NCBI GenBank assembly: GCA_902794035.1
Contig: CADBFN010000003.1
Span: forward strand, 111,982-175,981
Direction: 5' to 3'
Length of the DNA: 64,000 bases
From: an uncultured bacterium
Lineage (GTDB): Bacteria > Cyanobacteriota > Vampirovibrionia > Gastranaerophilales > Gastranaerophilaceae
This document shows, piece by piece, positions 1 through 9,870 of this stretch (the first letter of the stretch is position 1; every line of letters begins with the position of its first letter). The notes under the pieces are model-generated. The model searched no databases. It saw only the letters and a list, made by a program, of their open reading frames with translations, and was not told where the DNA came from. Position numbers and translations under genes: made by a program.

Positions 1-1595
1 GATTTAATTTGATCATCATTAAAGAATAACCTATTTAACTCATCCTGCCCTTTTTCACCAGCTTCCCACATTAGGTTTGTAAACCATCTTGCATTTTTTT
101 CTTTTGCTGATAAAACTTCATTTATATTATCACCATTATATTTAAATGGAGTAAAATTCTTAGTATTTTCAGGCAGAGATAAACCGTTATCACCACGTCC
201 GAACTGAACATCACGTTCATCAAATCTTAAATTCGCAATTGTTACACCGTTAGCAACAGGTTTAGTAGGAATACTTGCATAATCACCTGTCAAACCTTTT
301 GCCGCATCAGGCGTTTCAGGACTCTTCATCTCTGCATCAAAATTCCAAGAAACAGAACCTAAAGAGAAATTTGAAGGATTACGTTTTACACCTACTATAG
401 GTATTTTTGTAATATTGTATGAGCCAAAATAATCTCTGAAAGGTTCAACATATGGTTCAACTACAGTTTTGGCGATTTGTTTTTCTACATCAGACAAAGC
501 CGAAGAATTCAGACCACCATTATAGAAAGCTTTTTGTACAACCATAAACTGAGGATGTTTTCTTAGTTTTTCGATATCTTTTTCATTACCAACTACAGAT
601 ATCATCTTGAAAGGATCATCAGTACGTCCCTGATAGTCAAAACTAGGGTTATGTTCTACTTTATGAGCCTTCATACCATTTACATCTTTTATACCGTTTG
701 CTGACATATTAGCCAAATGCAGCATAAAAGTTGAAGCCGGTCTGTCATGAGCAATAAAACTTGCAGGTTTAAAATATCCAAATTCTTCACAATCGGTTTG
801 ATTAGCCAAAGCTTTAGCTAATGCACGCATACCGTTTGAATTTACAATTTCAGCATCAAAAGAAGAATTTCCCCAACAATCATAAGAATAAGGTTTTGAA
901 GTTCTCGCCCATTCAGGAGTATAAATAAAATAATTATGCCCTTTATTAGCAAATTTTACATATGAGGGATTATTTTCAGAAACTCTCATTATCTGATAAG
1001 GGACCTGTTCCATTTCTCCTATATGTTTTGCAGAAGGGAATTCAATAACACCTTTTACGCTTGTAGGTTCAATTATATTGTACTTAGATTTTGCATTTGG
1101 ACCGTCACCGTTTGGCTTACTTTGTACAACATAATCTACAAATTCAGGACTTATTTTTAATGCTTTTGCAATATCCTCTTTTGTCTGACCTATTTCGCCG
1201 CTCATAAAATATTTTGCCTCAATAGTATCAGGCAAATCTTTTGTTTTAATTCCTTTATGTATCAAAAACTTATGACCACCCTTTGGGTTACTGTGGTTCC
1301 ATATAGGGAAAAATTTACGATCATCAACAGCTTTACCCTGAATTTTTTCATATTTATTTAAGCTTTCACCTAACTCAAATCCTACAACTCCTTCTCCCCC
1401 CTGAGACATTTCAGGTAAACCGTTTCCGGTACATTCGGGACTAAATTCCGCAATCTGATTTATATTGCGATGACCGAAACTAATCTGATAAACATTACTT
1501 TTCACAGTAACAGGAGAAGAAGTAAAATTTAAATGATACTGTTTGTTTACAGAATTTTTAGCTGATTCGCATCCACTAACTGAATAAACTCGCAT
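1..1595 (-). CDS. GT5-like (glycogen/starch synthase-type) glycosyltransferase, partial
   Basis: About 531 codons read open from an ATG at 1595 (MRVYSVSGCESAKN...) to the left edge, so the C-terminus lies outside the window. A segment around residues 270-320 reads FKPASFIAHDRPAS and later EHNPSFDYQG. This matches the glycogen-synthase catalytic signatures (a 'P.iiHaHDW' strand and 'HN.aYQG') seen in canonical form in glgA at 8363-9811. The N-terminal lysine-Gly-Gly-Leu ADP-glucose loop is not canonical here (QGGEGVVGFEL), and about 40 extra residues precede it. I therefore infer a divergent GT5-fold protein, possibly not an active synthase. A weak GGGGTG stretch precedes the start. It is separated from clpC by about 110 bp that carries the clpC terminator. 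Donor and acceptor specificity cannot be read. Confidence 0.6.
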   Translation of the reverse strand, partial: MRVYSVSGCESAKNSVNKQYHLNFTSSPVTVKSNVYQISFGHRNINQIAEFSPECTGNGLPEMSQGGEGVVGFELGESLNKYEKIQGKAVDDRKFFPIWNHSNPKGGHKFLIHKGIKTKDLPDTIEAKYFMSGEIGQTKEDIAKALKISPEFVDYVVQSKPNGDGPNAKSKYNIIEPTSVKGVIEFPSAKHIGEMEQVPYQIMRVSENNPSYVKFANKGHNYFIYTPEWARTSKPYSYDCWGNSSFDAEIVNSNGMRALAKALANQTDCEEFGYFKPASFIAHDRPASTFMLHLANMSANGIKDVNGMKAHKVEHNPSFDYQGRTDDPFKMISVVGNEKDIEKLRKHPQFMVVQKAFYNGGLNSSALSDVEKQIAKTVVEPYVEPFRDYFGSYNITKIPIVGVKRNPSNFSLGSVSWNFDAEMKSPETPDAAKGLTGDYASIPTKPVANGVTIANLRFDERDVQFGRGDNGLSLPENTKNFTPFKYNGDNINEVLSAKEKNARWFTNLMWEAGEKGQDELNRLFFNDDQIK

Positions 1596-1690
1596 AAATA
1601 CACCCCACTGAGTTTTGACCCGTTATTATAACAAAAAACCAAAAATAAAAATTTGCTATTTGATACAGAAAATATTAATAAATATTAAGC

Positions 1691-1718
1691 AAAAAAGGGC
1701 GAATTATTCGCCCTTTTT
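1691..1718 (-). terminator. Rho-independent terminator of clpC overlapping its stop codon
   Basis: A 7-bp perfect stem (GGGCGAA/TTCGCCC, 1697-1703 with 1707-1713) with a 3-nt loop is flanked by A-tract and T-tract. The loop bases TTA are the complement of the clpC TAA stop (1704-1706), so the hairpin begins inside the last codons of clpC. Confidence 0.85.
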
Positions 1719-4256
1719 AACATAATCATCCATAGTTGATTCTTCAACTATTTCAATAGGTTTTTCATCTGCAGATGTTTTTTCTTTTTTTGAACGTCTT
1801 TTTGCAGCTTTTTCAAATGTTATTTTTCCATCTGTCAGAGTTAATCTGATAGTATCACCCGGAGCATACTTACCTGAAAGTATTTCCTCAGCCAAACTAT
1901 CTTCTACTTTACGCTGAATCAAACGTCTTAGAGGTCTTGCACCATAAGCTTCAGAATAACCGTTTTCAGCCAAATGATCTTTTACCTCATCAGTAACTTC
2001 GATGTTTAATTCTCTTTCTGCAAGACGTTTTAATAAGTCTTTAAGCATTAAATCAACAATTTGTCTGATTTCAGGCTTAGAAAGATGAGAGAACACGATT
2101 GTTTCATCTATACGGTTGAGGAATTCCGGTCTGAATGCTTTTTTCATTTCTTCAGCAACAGTATCTTTTAAGTGTTCATATTTATCTTTTGATTCATCCT
2201 CTGCAGTTGAAAATCCCAACTTAGATTTATTGGTAATCATACTTGCACCAACGTTTGAAGTCATGATTATAACAGTATTTTTGAAACTTATATGACGACC
2301 TTTTGAATCAGTCAAACGACCATCATCTAATATCTGTAACATGATATTAAATACATCAGGATGAGCCTTTTCAATTTCGTCAAACAAAACAACTGAATAA
2401 GGTTTCTTTCTGACAAGTTCAGTCAAATGCCCGCCATCATCATAACCTACATACCCAGGAGGAGAACCGATAAGTTTTGCAGTTGAATGTTTTTCCATAA
2501 ATTCAGACATATCAACTCTTATCATGTTATCTTCAGATCCAAACATTGCCTCAGCAAGAGCCTTTGCTAGTTCTGTTTTACCAACACCAGTAGGACCACA
2601 GAAAATAAAACTTCCGATTGGTCTGTTTGGTGATTTTAAACCAACTCTGGCACGTCTGATTGCCTTTGAAATAGCTACTATTGCATCATGCTGACCAATA
2701 ACTCTTTCATGTAATGTATCTTCTAAACGCATTAGACGTTCACTTTCACCCTCAGTTAATTTTGTAACAGGAACACCTGTCATCATTGCTATTACCTGAG
2801 CAACATCTTCAGCATAAACTGTAGCTTTATTAACTTCATTTTCAGATTTCCACTTGTCGGTAACTTCTCTGATTTTTTCTTTTAAATCGCCTTCGTCCTC
2901 ACGAAGTTGAGAAGCTTCCTCAAATTCCTGATTTCTGATAGCTTCTTCTTTCTGTTTAATAAGATCTTTTAACTGTTTTTCAAGCTCTTTTGCTTCCGGA
3001 CACAACTTCGAAGCTTTTAATCTTACTTTAGAACTTGCTTCATCAATTACATCGATTGCTTTATCAGGTAAAAATCTGTCATTTATATATTTACTTGATA
3101 ATTTTACGGCAGCAACAATAGCATCATCAGAAATATTTAACTGGTGGTGTTCTTCATATTTAGGTTTCAGACCTCTGATAATTTCAATTGATTCTTCAAT
3201 TGAAGGTTCATCAATCTGAACAGGTTGAAAACGTCTTTCCAATGCTGAGTCTTTTTCAATATATCTGCGATATTCATCAGATGTAGTCGCACCAATAACC
3301 TGAATTTCACCTCTTGATAAAGCAGGTTTTAAAATATTAGCCGCATCTATAGCACCTTCAGCCGCACCAGCACCAATCAATGTGTGCATTTCATCAATTA
3401 CAAGAATTACATTACCTGCCTGACGAATTTCGTCCATAATTTTTTTAAGACGTTCTTCAAATTCCCCACGATACTTTGTACCTGCGACAAGCAAACCCAT
3501 ATCAAGCTGAATAATTTTCTTGCCGTCCAAGATATCAGGGACTTCAGAATTAACAATTCTTATAGCTAAACCTTCAGCAACCGCAGTTTTACCAACCCCC
3601 GGTTCGCCTAATAAAACAGGATTATTTTTTGTTCTTCTTGCAAGAATTTGTATAACACGTTCAATTTCTTTTTCTCTGCCGACAACAGGATCCAAACGAA
3701 GCTCCTGAGCAGCTAATGTTAAATCGCGTCCAAATTCATCAAGACTAGGTGTTTTTGCTTTACTTGAGGATGATGAAGAAGATGAACTTGAGGATGTAGA
3801 ACCGGCAGTAGAAGCAGGTTTTGATTCTCCAAGCATTTTTATAACATTACTTCTTACTTTATTTAAATCAACACCAAGATTTTCCAATACTCTTGCTGCA
3901 ACACCTTCACCCTCTCGGATTAAACCAAGTAAAAGATGTTCTGTACCAATATAATTATGACCAAGCTGTCTTGCCTCATCCCATGAAAGTTCTAAAACCC
4001 TTTTAGCTCGAGGAGTAAAAGGAATTTCAACTGCAACAAACCCTGAACCGCGACCAATAATTTTCTCAACTTCAGTACGCGCATCTTTGAGATTTACTCC
4101 CATTGATTTCAGAGTTTTTGCGGCAACGCCGGTTCCTTCGCCTATCAAACCAAGTAAAACTTGCTCGGTTCCAACAAAGTTATGACCCAATCTGCGTGCT
4201 TCTTCCTGTGCAAGCATGATAACTTTAATTGCTTTTTCCGTAAAACGTTCGAACAT
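1704..4256 (-). CDS. clpC: ATP-dependent Clp protease ATP-binding subunit ClpC
   Basis: 850 aa, normal ClpC length. It is an AAA+ unfoldase that feeds proteins to the ClpP peptidase in the cytoplasm. Domains in order: a double Clp N-repeat (about 1-150, starting [20 protein letters not shown]), a serine-rich linker of about 12 consecutive Ser (about 155-170), D1 AAA+ with Walker A GEPGVGKT, a UVR-type coiled middle region (about 420-460, [18 protein letters not shown]), D2 AAA+ with Walker A GPTGVGKT, and a C-terminal D2-small domain. The UVR motif and two N-repeats indicate ClpC rather than ClpA or ClpB. The tail from about 815 is charged and carries no obvious zinc motif. AGGAG lies 8 nt upstream of ATG 4256, and a near-consensus promoter sits at 4286-4314. 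No CtsR or McsAB partner is in the window. The poly-Ser linker is unusual. Confidence 0.97.
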   Translation of the reverse strand: MFERFTEKAIKVIMLAQEEARRLGHNFVGTEQVLLGLIGEGTGVAAKTLKSMGVNLKDARTEVEKIIGRGSGFVAVEIPFTPRAKRVLELSWDEARQLGHNYIGTEHLLLGLIREGEGVAARVLENLGVDLNKVRSNVIKMLGESKPASTAGSTSSSSSSSSSSSKAKTPSLDEFGRDLTLAAQELRLDPVVGREKEIERVIQILARRTKNNPVLLGEPGVGKTAVAEGLAIRIVNSEVPDILDGKKIIQLDMGLLVAGTKYRGEFEERLKKIMDEIRQAGNVILVIDEMHTLIGAGAAEGAIDAANILKPALSRGEIQVIGATTSDEYRRYIEKDSALERRFQPVQIDEPSIEESIEIIRGLKPKYEEHHQLNISDDAIVAAVKLSSKYINDRFLPDKAIDVIDEASSKVRLKASKLCPEAKELEKQLKDLIKQKEEAIRNQEFEEASQLREDEGDLKEKIREVTDKWKSENEVNKATVYAEDVAQVIAMMTGVPVTKLTEGESERLMRLEDTLHERVIGQHDAIVAISKAIRRARVGLKSPNRPIGSFIFCGPTGVGKTELAKALAEAMFGSEDNMIRVDMSEFMEKHSTAKLIGSPPGYVGYDDGGHLTELVRKKPYSVVLFDEIEKAHPDVFNIMLQILDDGRLTDSKGRHISFKNTVIIMTSNVGASMITNKSKLGFSTAEDESKDKYEHLKDTVAEEMKKAFRPEFLNRIDETIVFSHLSKPEIRQIVDLMLKDLLKRLAERELNIEVTDEVKDHLAENGYSEAYGARPLRRLIQRKVEDSLAEEILSGKYAPGDTIRLTLTDGKITFEKAAKRRSKKEKTSADEKPIEIVEESTMDDYVKKGE

Positions 4257-4285
4257 TTTGCACTCCTATCTCTTCTTATGTAATA

Positions 4286-4314
4286 ATTATACACAAAAAC
4301 AATAAAAGTTTCAA
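4286..4314 (-). promoter_or_regulatory. clpC promoter
   Basis: On the minus strand TTGAAA (4314-4309), a 17-nt spacer and TATAAT (4291-4286). The inferred start site leaves a leader of about 23 nt containing AGGAG. Confidence 0.7.
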
Positions 4315-4363
4315 TAAAAATTGTATAAAATAGACATTTAAATTATTTTAATAAAATAAATAT

Positions 4364-4666
4364 TTACAGACCAATGTCTTTCAAAAACTCATCATTATTG
4401 GATAAATCAAAAAGCAAATCATATTCGTCTAAATTATTGTCTTTTATTAATTCTTCATGGCTTTTATCTTCCGGGTTTGAAAGAACAAGTTTTGTAAACT
4501 TTTTTACATCCGTTCTGCGTTGATAAAGATCAAGGGCATGCTTTGATAACATTTTTAATAAACTTTTTTGAGACAAGTTCTTTAATTTTTCAAGCGGTGA
4601 AGTATGATTCCCTGAAACCTTCGGGGAGTCTAAATTGCTTAAAATATCAGACACATGTTTCAACAT
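4364..4666 (-). CDS. Hypothetical protein (100 aa)
   Basis: Not recognised. The 100-aa product (MLKHVSDILSNL...) is predicted all-helical, charged and rich in Lys, Leu, Asp and Asn, with an acidic C-terminal third (NNLDEYDLLFDLSNNDEFLKDIGL region). No signal peptide or membrane segment is seen. A TATAAT hexamer lies on the minus strand at 4684-4679, about 12 nt before the ATG, so the 5' leader would be only about 5 nt; the GGGA upstream may not be transcribed. It stands alone between clpC and the divergent zinc-ribbon gene, and no terminator was found after it. Confidence 0.6.
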   Translation of the reverse strand: MLKHVSDILSNLDSPKVSGNHTSPLEKLKNLSQKSLLKMLSKHALDLYQRRTDVKKFTKLVLSNPEDKSHEELIKDNNLDEYDLLFDLSNNDEFLKDIGL

Positions 4667-4759
4667 TACAACAATCCCATTATAAGAATATTATAATATT
4701 TTTATTTGAGTAATGCAAATAATAAATAAAAAATTTGATGTTTATTAATTTTAAAATTA

Positions 4760-4768
4760 TGCTATAAT
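4760..4768 (+). promoter_or_regulatory. Extended -10 promoter placing the start site at the ATG (leaderless)
   Basis: TGc-TATAAT (4760-4768) is followed by 6 nt and then ATG 4775. No Shine-Dalgarno lies between them. A start about 7 nt after the hexamer would coincide with the A of the ATG. No good -35 is seen; TTTATT at 4741 is the best. Confidence 0.55.
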
Positions 4769-4774
4769 CAAATT

Positions 4775-7700
4775 ATGGAATGTCCTAAATGCGGAGCAGA
4801 AATTGATAAAAGCGCAATGGTTTGCCCTAATTGCAAAAAGGTGTTAAAAATCGTTTGCCCTGTCTGCAGAACCGTTAACGAAAAAAATGTATGTAAGAAG
4901 TGTGGAGAAGTTCTGGTTGTTAAATGCTCAAACTGCGGCAAAATCAACATGATGAAAAACCAGAAGTGTATTAAATGCGGACATTCAACCGAAATAAGTG
5001 CTATTCAGAGTGAATCAAACACTGATACTTTTGCTGTCGTAAAAATAGAATTTCCAAATATGGACATCATTAAAACGGCACTTGGTTCAAATCAATTATT
5101 TACAAAATTTAAATCAAATATAGACAGAATAATCCTTAATTACGCATCAGGACAAAACATAAGACGACAAGTTGTAAATAACGGAATATATTTACTGCGT
5201 TTTAACAAAGCTTACACAATGTCTTCATCAGCCAATTCAGCCATTGAAGGCGTTATTTCGCTTGCTAATACATTTACCAGATTAAACGTAAAACTGGTGA
5301 ACAAAAAAAATATTACCCTGAAAGCAAACTTCACAATAATGAAACGTGATGCTGACAAAAATCCGTATGATATTGAAACAGGATTTCAGGCAAATATGCT
5401 TAATCAAAGCAATGATAAAACCCAAAGAGCTTTGGAATCTTGTCAGGTAACAACAGATGACGATTTTGAAGAATTATACGGAAAAACATATAAACTTGAA
5501 TCACTGGATTCTGCTTTAGTAAACGGCAAAATGAAAAGATTCTTTGAAATTAACATAAAGGAACATATTAATATTGATGAATTTGTAAAAGAAGCAATGG
5601 CTGCAGAAGAAGAAGCCAATCCTGAAGTACCGAATTTTGTAAACGAAGGAATGCTTGCGCAGGATAAAATTGTTGAAAGAACAATAGAAGAAGTCAATGA
5701 AATTGCGGGCGAGGAACTTTATGCCGTTGACCTTATAAATTTTGACGAGATTAATTGTGCATTTTATACTACGGAAAATGTTAAAGTTCTGGATAATATT
5801 ACGGAAGTATTGAGAGATGTTCCAAAAGGTATTCTGGGCATAAAAGGTTCAAATATGTACCAGCCATATACAATTGGAGTATTGGCAACCGTTAGTCAGG
5901 CAGGAATATTTCAAAATGTAATACCAATTACATGCCATGATAATATGAAATATACACCTTACGCATTTTTCAGAGAATTGGTATCATCCGTATTTAATTT
6001 TACAATATCTCAAAAGTTATTTGATACGAATAATTTTTCTGCATTTTCGGCATTTGACAATAATGACCTGCTGAAAGATCTGATTAATCTTAAACAAAGG
6101 AGCATGGATAACCTTGAAGATACGAGAAGTGAGTATTTTGAAGTATTTTTATCTTTGTTGAAATCTATTCCTGAAACATTAATATATGTCGAAAACTTTG
6201 AAAAAATCGACTCCAGTTCTATGTATGTTTTAGGATTACTATTTGAGCACTTTGAAGAAATGAACATAAGCTTTATTTTATCTTATGATAAAGAGTTCTC
6301 ATTACATAAATACCATCATTTCTTACTATCAAGACCATTTTATACAGAAATTACATTAACTCCGACAAAATTTGAGGATATTGTTTCTGCGGATGAAAAT
6401 TTCTATAAAAATATTAAAAATGACTTTTTCTTCAAAAGAATCAGCAAATATGCGGCAGGAAGCACACTATTTCTTGATTATGCAATTCAATATCTTATTG
6501 AATCAGAGGTTTATGCGTTTACGAACGATTCTATAGAGCTGGTAAATGCAAAAACAACAATGATACCTTCAAACTTAAAACTATTGATGCAACGCAGATT
6601 AAATATTATGAAAGATGATGAAAATTCATTAAAATTACTGTCAATGTGTGCATTATTAGGGCCAAGAGTAGATTCAAAAACTGCGGCTTCACTAGGTATA
6701 GAAGACTGGAAAACTATTGCAGATAACCTTTCACAAAGGGGATTTTTATACTTCTATAATGACAATATTTATTTTCCTAACTACAATATTCTAAAAGACA
6801 ATATTCTTGAGATATATGATGACGATAAAATAAAAGAAATAGCACAAGAATTATGTAACATAGCCTTTACTGAAGAAATGCCTGCCCCTGAAAAAGCGAC
6901 TATATTTTCTGTACTGAATGAATCAGAAAAAGTTATTTCCGAATGGGAAAATCTGGCTAATCTTAATTTATCAATGGGGGATTTTTCGTCATATCTGAAC
7001 TGTTCAGGCAAGCTGATAGACGAACTGGATAAAAATAACAAAAATTTGTCAAAAGAAGAACTTGATACATACAAATCTACAATATACGAAAATATTTCTA
7101 ATAACATGTTTGAATATGATCCGGAACAAACAAGAGAAATTGCGGATAAGACATTGGAAGATTTGCAAAAATCTCAAGATTCAAACAATTTCACAGATTT
7201 ATGTACAAAAATGATACAGGGTGCATTAAGCCACGGAGAATATGTTTATGCTTTAAGCCTTACGCACAAAATTTTGGCTGCAATGAATGATTCCTCAATA
7301 GATCCTGCTGCTAAAAACTTTGACCTTAAATTCTTATTAATGTCACTTGTACATATAAAAATCTTATTTGGAATTGGAGCATTTAACGACTGTATTGATA
7401 TTGGTTACAATATATTTAATGTACTTGAAGCCTCAAAATTAGGAAATATTGAATATAATTTGGTATCAGAAGATGACCTTAAATACTTAATTTCAGATGC
7501 GGTTGCATACGTTGCTCTATCAGATGTAATCACGATGCGTGAAGACGTAAACGAATTGCTTAATATTGTAAATAAACTTTATGACTTTATACCAAAAGAA
7601 TATGCTATATTTGCCAAACTTCAAGATTTAATAAAGGGAAAAGAAGTATCAGTTACAGATGAAGATAAAAGTGAAAATGCAATAAGTATGATAATTTATC

Positions 7701-8326
7701 ATATTATTAAGACTTTTACAGAACATAAAGACAACCCTACAGAAATGGCAAAAGAAATATATAAAGCAAAAATAATTGCCAAAGAGGCTTTTATATATCC
7801 TTTTGAATTATTTGCAGACCTTATCATCGGTTACTCATATTGCAATCTTAAATCATATTTTAAAGCATCATCAATTTTGTATGAAGTCGTAAAATCATCT
7901 AAAGACAAAGGGCTGAATGCAATTACGTTTATCGCGTGGTATATTTTAAGCGTACTTAACATGCGACTCGGGCGATTTGATATTGCGTACGGAATGCTCA
8001 ATAATTCATCTATTCAAATGGATAGAATGGGCGGAGTAAGCGACTATTTAATGCTGTTTATTAAATTTAACATGTATCTTTTGATGAAATGCTTAAAAAT
8101 AGAAGATAAAGCTGATATTTGCCTTGCTCAGGCACAATACATAGTAAAAAAATATAAAATTAACTTTAATACTGAAATTGATATTGATAAGTTTTTAACA
8201 GACAATAACATTGATATGTCAGGTTTACCTTTAAACGAAGAAAATACACAAACAGCAGATGCTAATTCAGACAACCGGGACAACCGGGACAACCGGACAG
8301 AAGAAAATACTCAAGATAACCAATAA
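4775..8326 (+). CDS. Zinc-ribbon / degenerate class III cyclase / AAA-like / TPR-like protein
   Basis: 1183 aa. Three N-terminal zinc ribbons are visible with cysteines at 3/6/17/20, 28/31/40/43 and 51/54/65/68. Residues about 85-210 (DTFAVVKIEF..., GIYLLRFNKAYTMSSSANSAIEGVI) resemble the fold of class III nucleotide cyclases but lack the catalytic Asp pair. Residues about 350-540 follow the layout of the AAA_16/STAND domain found next to such cyclases: 'YTPYAFFRELVSSVF' and a Walker-B-like 'TLIYVENFEKIDSSSMYVL', but no GxxxxGKS P-loop. Residues about 570-1130 are helical repeats, TPR-like. The tail carries three exact 9-bp repeats encoding DNR (about 8271-8297). The architecture recalls the cyclase-AAA-TPR family with both nucleotide sites eroded, so a scaffold or sensor role is inferred. 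glgA follows 36 bp downstream, so co-transcription is possible. Expression appears leaderless. Confidence 0.7.
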   Translation: MECPKCGAEIDKSAMVCPNCKKVLKIVCPVCRTVNEKNVCKKCGEVLVVKCSNCGKINMMKNQKCIKCGHSTEISAIQSESNTDTFAVVKIEFPNMDIIKTALGSNQLFTKFKSNIDRIILNYASGQNIRRQVVNNGIYLLRFNKAYTMSSSANSAIEGVISLANTFTRLNVKLVNKKNITLKANFTIMKRDADKNPYDIETGFQANMLNQSNDKTQRALESCQVTTDDDFEELYGKTYKLESLDSALVNGKMKRFFEINIKEHINIDEFVKEAMAAEEEANPEVPNFVNEGMLAQDKIVERTIEEVNEIAGEELYAVDLINFDEINCAFYTTENVKVLDNITEVLRDVPKGILGIKGSNMYQPYTIGVLATVSQAGIFQNVIPITCHDNMKYTPYAFFRELVSSVFNFTISQKLFDTNNFSAFSAFDNNDLLKDLINLKQRSMDNLEDTRSEYFEVFLSLLKSIPETLIYVENFEKIDSSSMYVLGLLFEHFEEMNISFILSYDKEFSLHKYHHFLLSRPFYTEITLTPTKFEDIVSADENFYKNIKNDFFFKRISKYAAGSTLFLDYAIQYLIESEVYAFTNDSIELVNAKTTMIPSNLKLLMQRRLNIMKDDENSLKLLSMCALLGPRVDSKTAASLGIEDWKTIADNLSQRGFLYFYNDNIYFPNYNILKDNILEIYDDDKIKEIAQELCNIAFTEEMPAPEKATIFSVLNESEKVISEWENLANLNLSMGDFSSYLNCSGKLIDELDKNNKNLSKEELDTYKSTIYENISNNMFEYDPEQTREIADKTLEDLQKSQDSNNFTDLCTKMIQGALSHGEYVYALSLTHKILAAMNDSSIDPAAKNFDLKFLLMSLVHIKILFGIGAFNDCIDIGYNIFNVLEASKLGNIEYNLVSEDDLKYLISDAVAYVALSDVITMREDVNELLNIVNKLYDFIPKEYAIFAKLQDLIKGKEVSVTDEDKSENAISMIIYHIIKTFTEHKDNPTEMAKEIYKAKIIAKEAFIYPFELFADLIIGYSYCNLKSYFKASSILYEVVKSSKDKGLNAITFIAWYILSVLNMRLGRFDIAYGMLNNSSIQMDRMGGVSDYLMLFIKFNMYLLMKCLKIEDKADICLAQAQYIVKKYKINFNTEIDIDKFLTDNNIDMSGLPLNEENTQTADANSDNRDNRDNRTEENTQDNQ

Positions 8327-8362
8327 TAAATAATAAAGTGTTCAAAGGAAAGAGAGGGAAAA

Positions 8363-9811
8363 ATGAAAATTTTATTTGCTGCAGCAGAAGTTGCTCCGTT
8401 TTCTAAAGCAGGAGGATTGGCTGATGTAGTCGGAAGCTTGCCTAAAGAACTTGAAAAGGATGCTGAAATTGCGATTTTTACCCCTTTGCACGGTCTTATA
8501 GATAAAGATAAATGGGGAATTAAAGAGTTAGAAAATTCTGAAATGTGGCTTACAATGGGTTCGCAACCGCAAAAGTTTAATCTTTATATAACAAAATTAC
8601 CAAAAACGAATATTAACGTTTTTTTTGTAAAAAATGACTGGTATTTTACTCCTTTTAAAGAAGTTTACCCAAAATATCTTGATCCGAGATACGAACACGA
8701 AAGATACATTTCATTTTGTCTTGCAGTAATGGAATACGCCAAGCAATTAAATTTCAGAGCCGATGTAATACACGCAAATGACTGGCACACAGCTATGCTG
8801 CCAATGTATCTTCACTCAAATTATAAATTTGATCCGTTCTGGGCAAATACAAAATGTGTATTTGAAATTCACAATTTGGCATATCAGGGAGTATGGTTTG
8901 AAGATGTTATAGATTATGCAAACATGAGAAAAGATATTGTATATAATCAGTGGGGATGTGAACACTATGGAATGGTTAATTGGATGAAAGGAGCAATTAA
9001 TTATTCTGAAAGAGTTGTTGCAGTATCTCCAACATATTCGAAAGAAATTTTAGGCGGAGAGTATGGCGAAGGTTTAGACTATACATTAAGAATGTCACAG
9101 GGCAAACTTAGAGGCATTTTAAACGGGATTGATTATAGTGCATTTAACCCAGAAACAGATAAAGCATTAGCTAAAAATTACAATGTGGAATCATTAGAAG
9201 AGAAGGCAGAAAATAAAAAAGCTGTTTGTGAATACTTCGGTTTAAAATATAATCCTGACAGACCGCTTGTTGCATTAATTTCAAGACTTGTCGGTCAAAA
9301 AGGTATAGATTTGATAAGAGATATGCAATATCAATTACAGAATCTTGATGCAGATTTTGTATTTTTAGGCAGTGGTGATAACGCATATGAAAATTTATTT
9401 ATATGGTTATCAAATAACACTCCAAATATTCGTACATATGTAGGCTACGATGCGAAGCTTGCCAATCTGATTTACGCAGGGAGCGATTTCTTTTTAATGC
9501 CTTCTAAATTTGAACCTTGCGGTTTAAGTCAATTGATTGCCATGCGTTACGGATCTCTTCCTATTGTAAGGGCAACAGGAGGTCTTGAAGATACAATAAC
9601 AGGTTATCCGCTGGATAATTCAAACGGCTTCAAATTCTGGAATTACAACGGGTGGGATATGCTAAATGCGATAAAATGTGCACTATGGGTATATCAGGAC
9701 AAATATGTTTTAAATGCAATGAGAGAATCAGCAATGAAGGCAGATTTTTCGTGGAAACGAAGTGCAAAACAATACCTGAACATGTACAGAGAAATTACAG
9801 GATTACAATAA
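8363..9811 (+). CDS. glgA: Glycogen synthase (ADP-glucose type, GT5)
   Basis: 482 aa, the normal size. It transfers glucose from ADP-glucose to the non-reducing end of alpha-1,4-glucan in glycogen synthesis. The N-terminus MKILFAAAEVAPFSKAGGLA carries the KxGGL donor loop (residues about 15-19) followed by DVVGSLP. HANDWHTAM and EIHNLAYQG mark the acceptor-side domain. The C-terminal half has the GT-B donor site: SRLVGQKG, then PSKFEPCGLSQL with the catalytic Glu, and RATGGLEDT. AGAGAGGG precedes the ATG by about 7 nt. It follows the zinc-ribbon gene closely and ends at a strong bidirectional terminator. The phosphohexomutase at 16301-18568 could supply glucose-1-phosphate; no glgC or glgB is in the window. 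Confidence 0.97.
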   Translation: MKILFAAAEVAPFSKAGGLADVVGSLPKELEKDAEIAIFTPLHGLIDKDKWGIKELENSEMWLTMGSQPQKFNLYITKLPKTNINVFFVKNDWYFTPFKEVYPKYLDPRYEHERYISFCLAVMEYAKQLNFRADVIHANDWHTAMLPMYLHSNYKFDPFWANTKCVFEIHNLAYQGVWFEDVIDYANMRKDIVYNQWGCEHYGMVNWMKGAINYSERVVAVSPTYSKEILGGEYGEGLDYTLRMSQGKLRGILNGIDYSAFNPETDKALAKNYNVESLEEKAENKKAVCEYFGLKYNPDRPLVALISRLVGQKGIDLIRDMQYQLQNLDADFVFLGSGDNAYENLFIWLSNNTPNIRTYVGYDAKLANLIYAGSDFFLMPSKFEPCGLSQLIAMRYGSLPIVRATGGLEDTITGYPLDNSNGFKFWNYNGWDMLNAIKCALWVYQDKYVLNAMRESAMKADFSWKRSAKQYLNMYREITGLQ

Positions 9812-9828
9812 ATTTTATTCCATACAAA

Positions 9829-9860
9829 AAAGAACCCTACTCTGATGAGTAAGGTTCTTT
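9829..9860. terminator. Bidirectional terminator between glgA and the haemagglutinin gene
   Basis: Stem AAAGAACC (9829-9836) with GGTTCTTT (9853-9860), plus inner pairs ACTC/GAGT around a TGAT loop. A-tract and T-tracts flank both sides, serving the converging genes. Confidence 0.85.
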
Positions 9861-9870
9861 TATTATGTTA

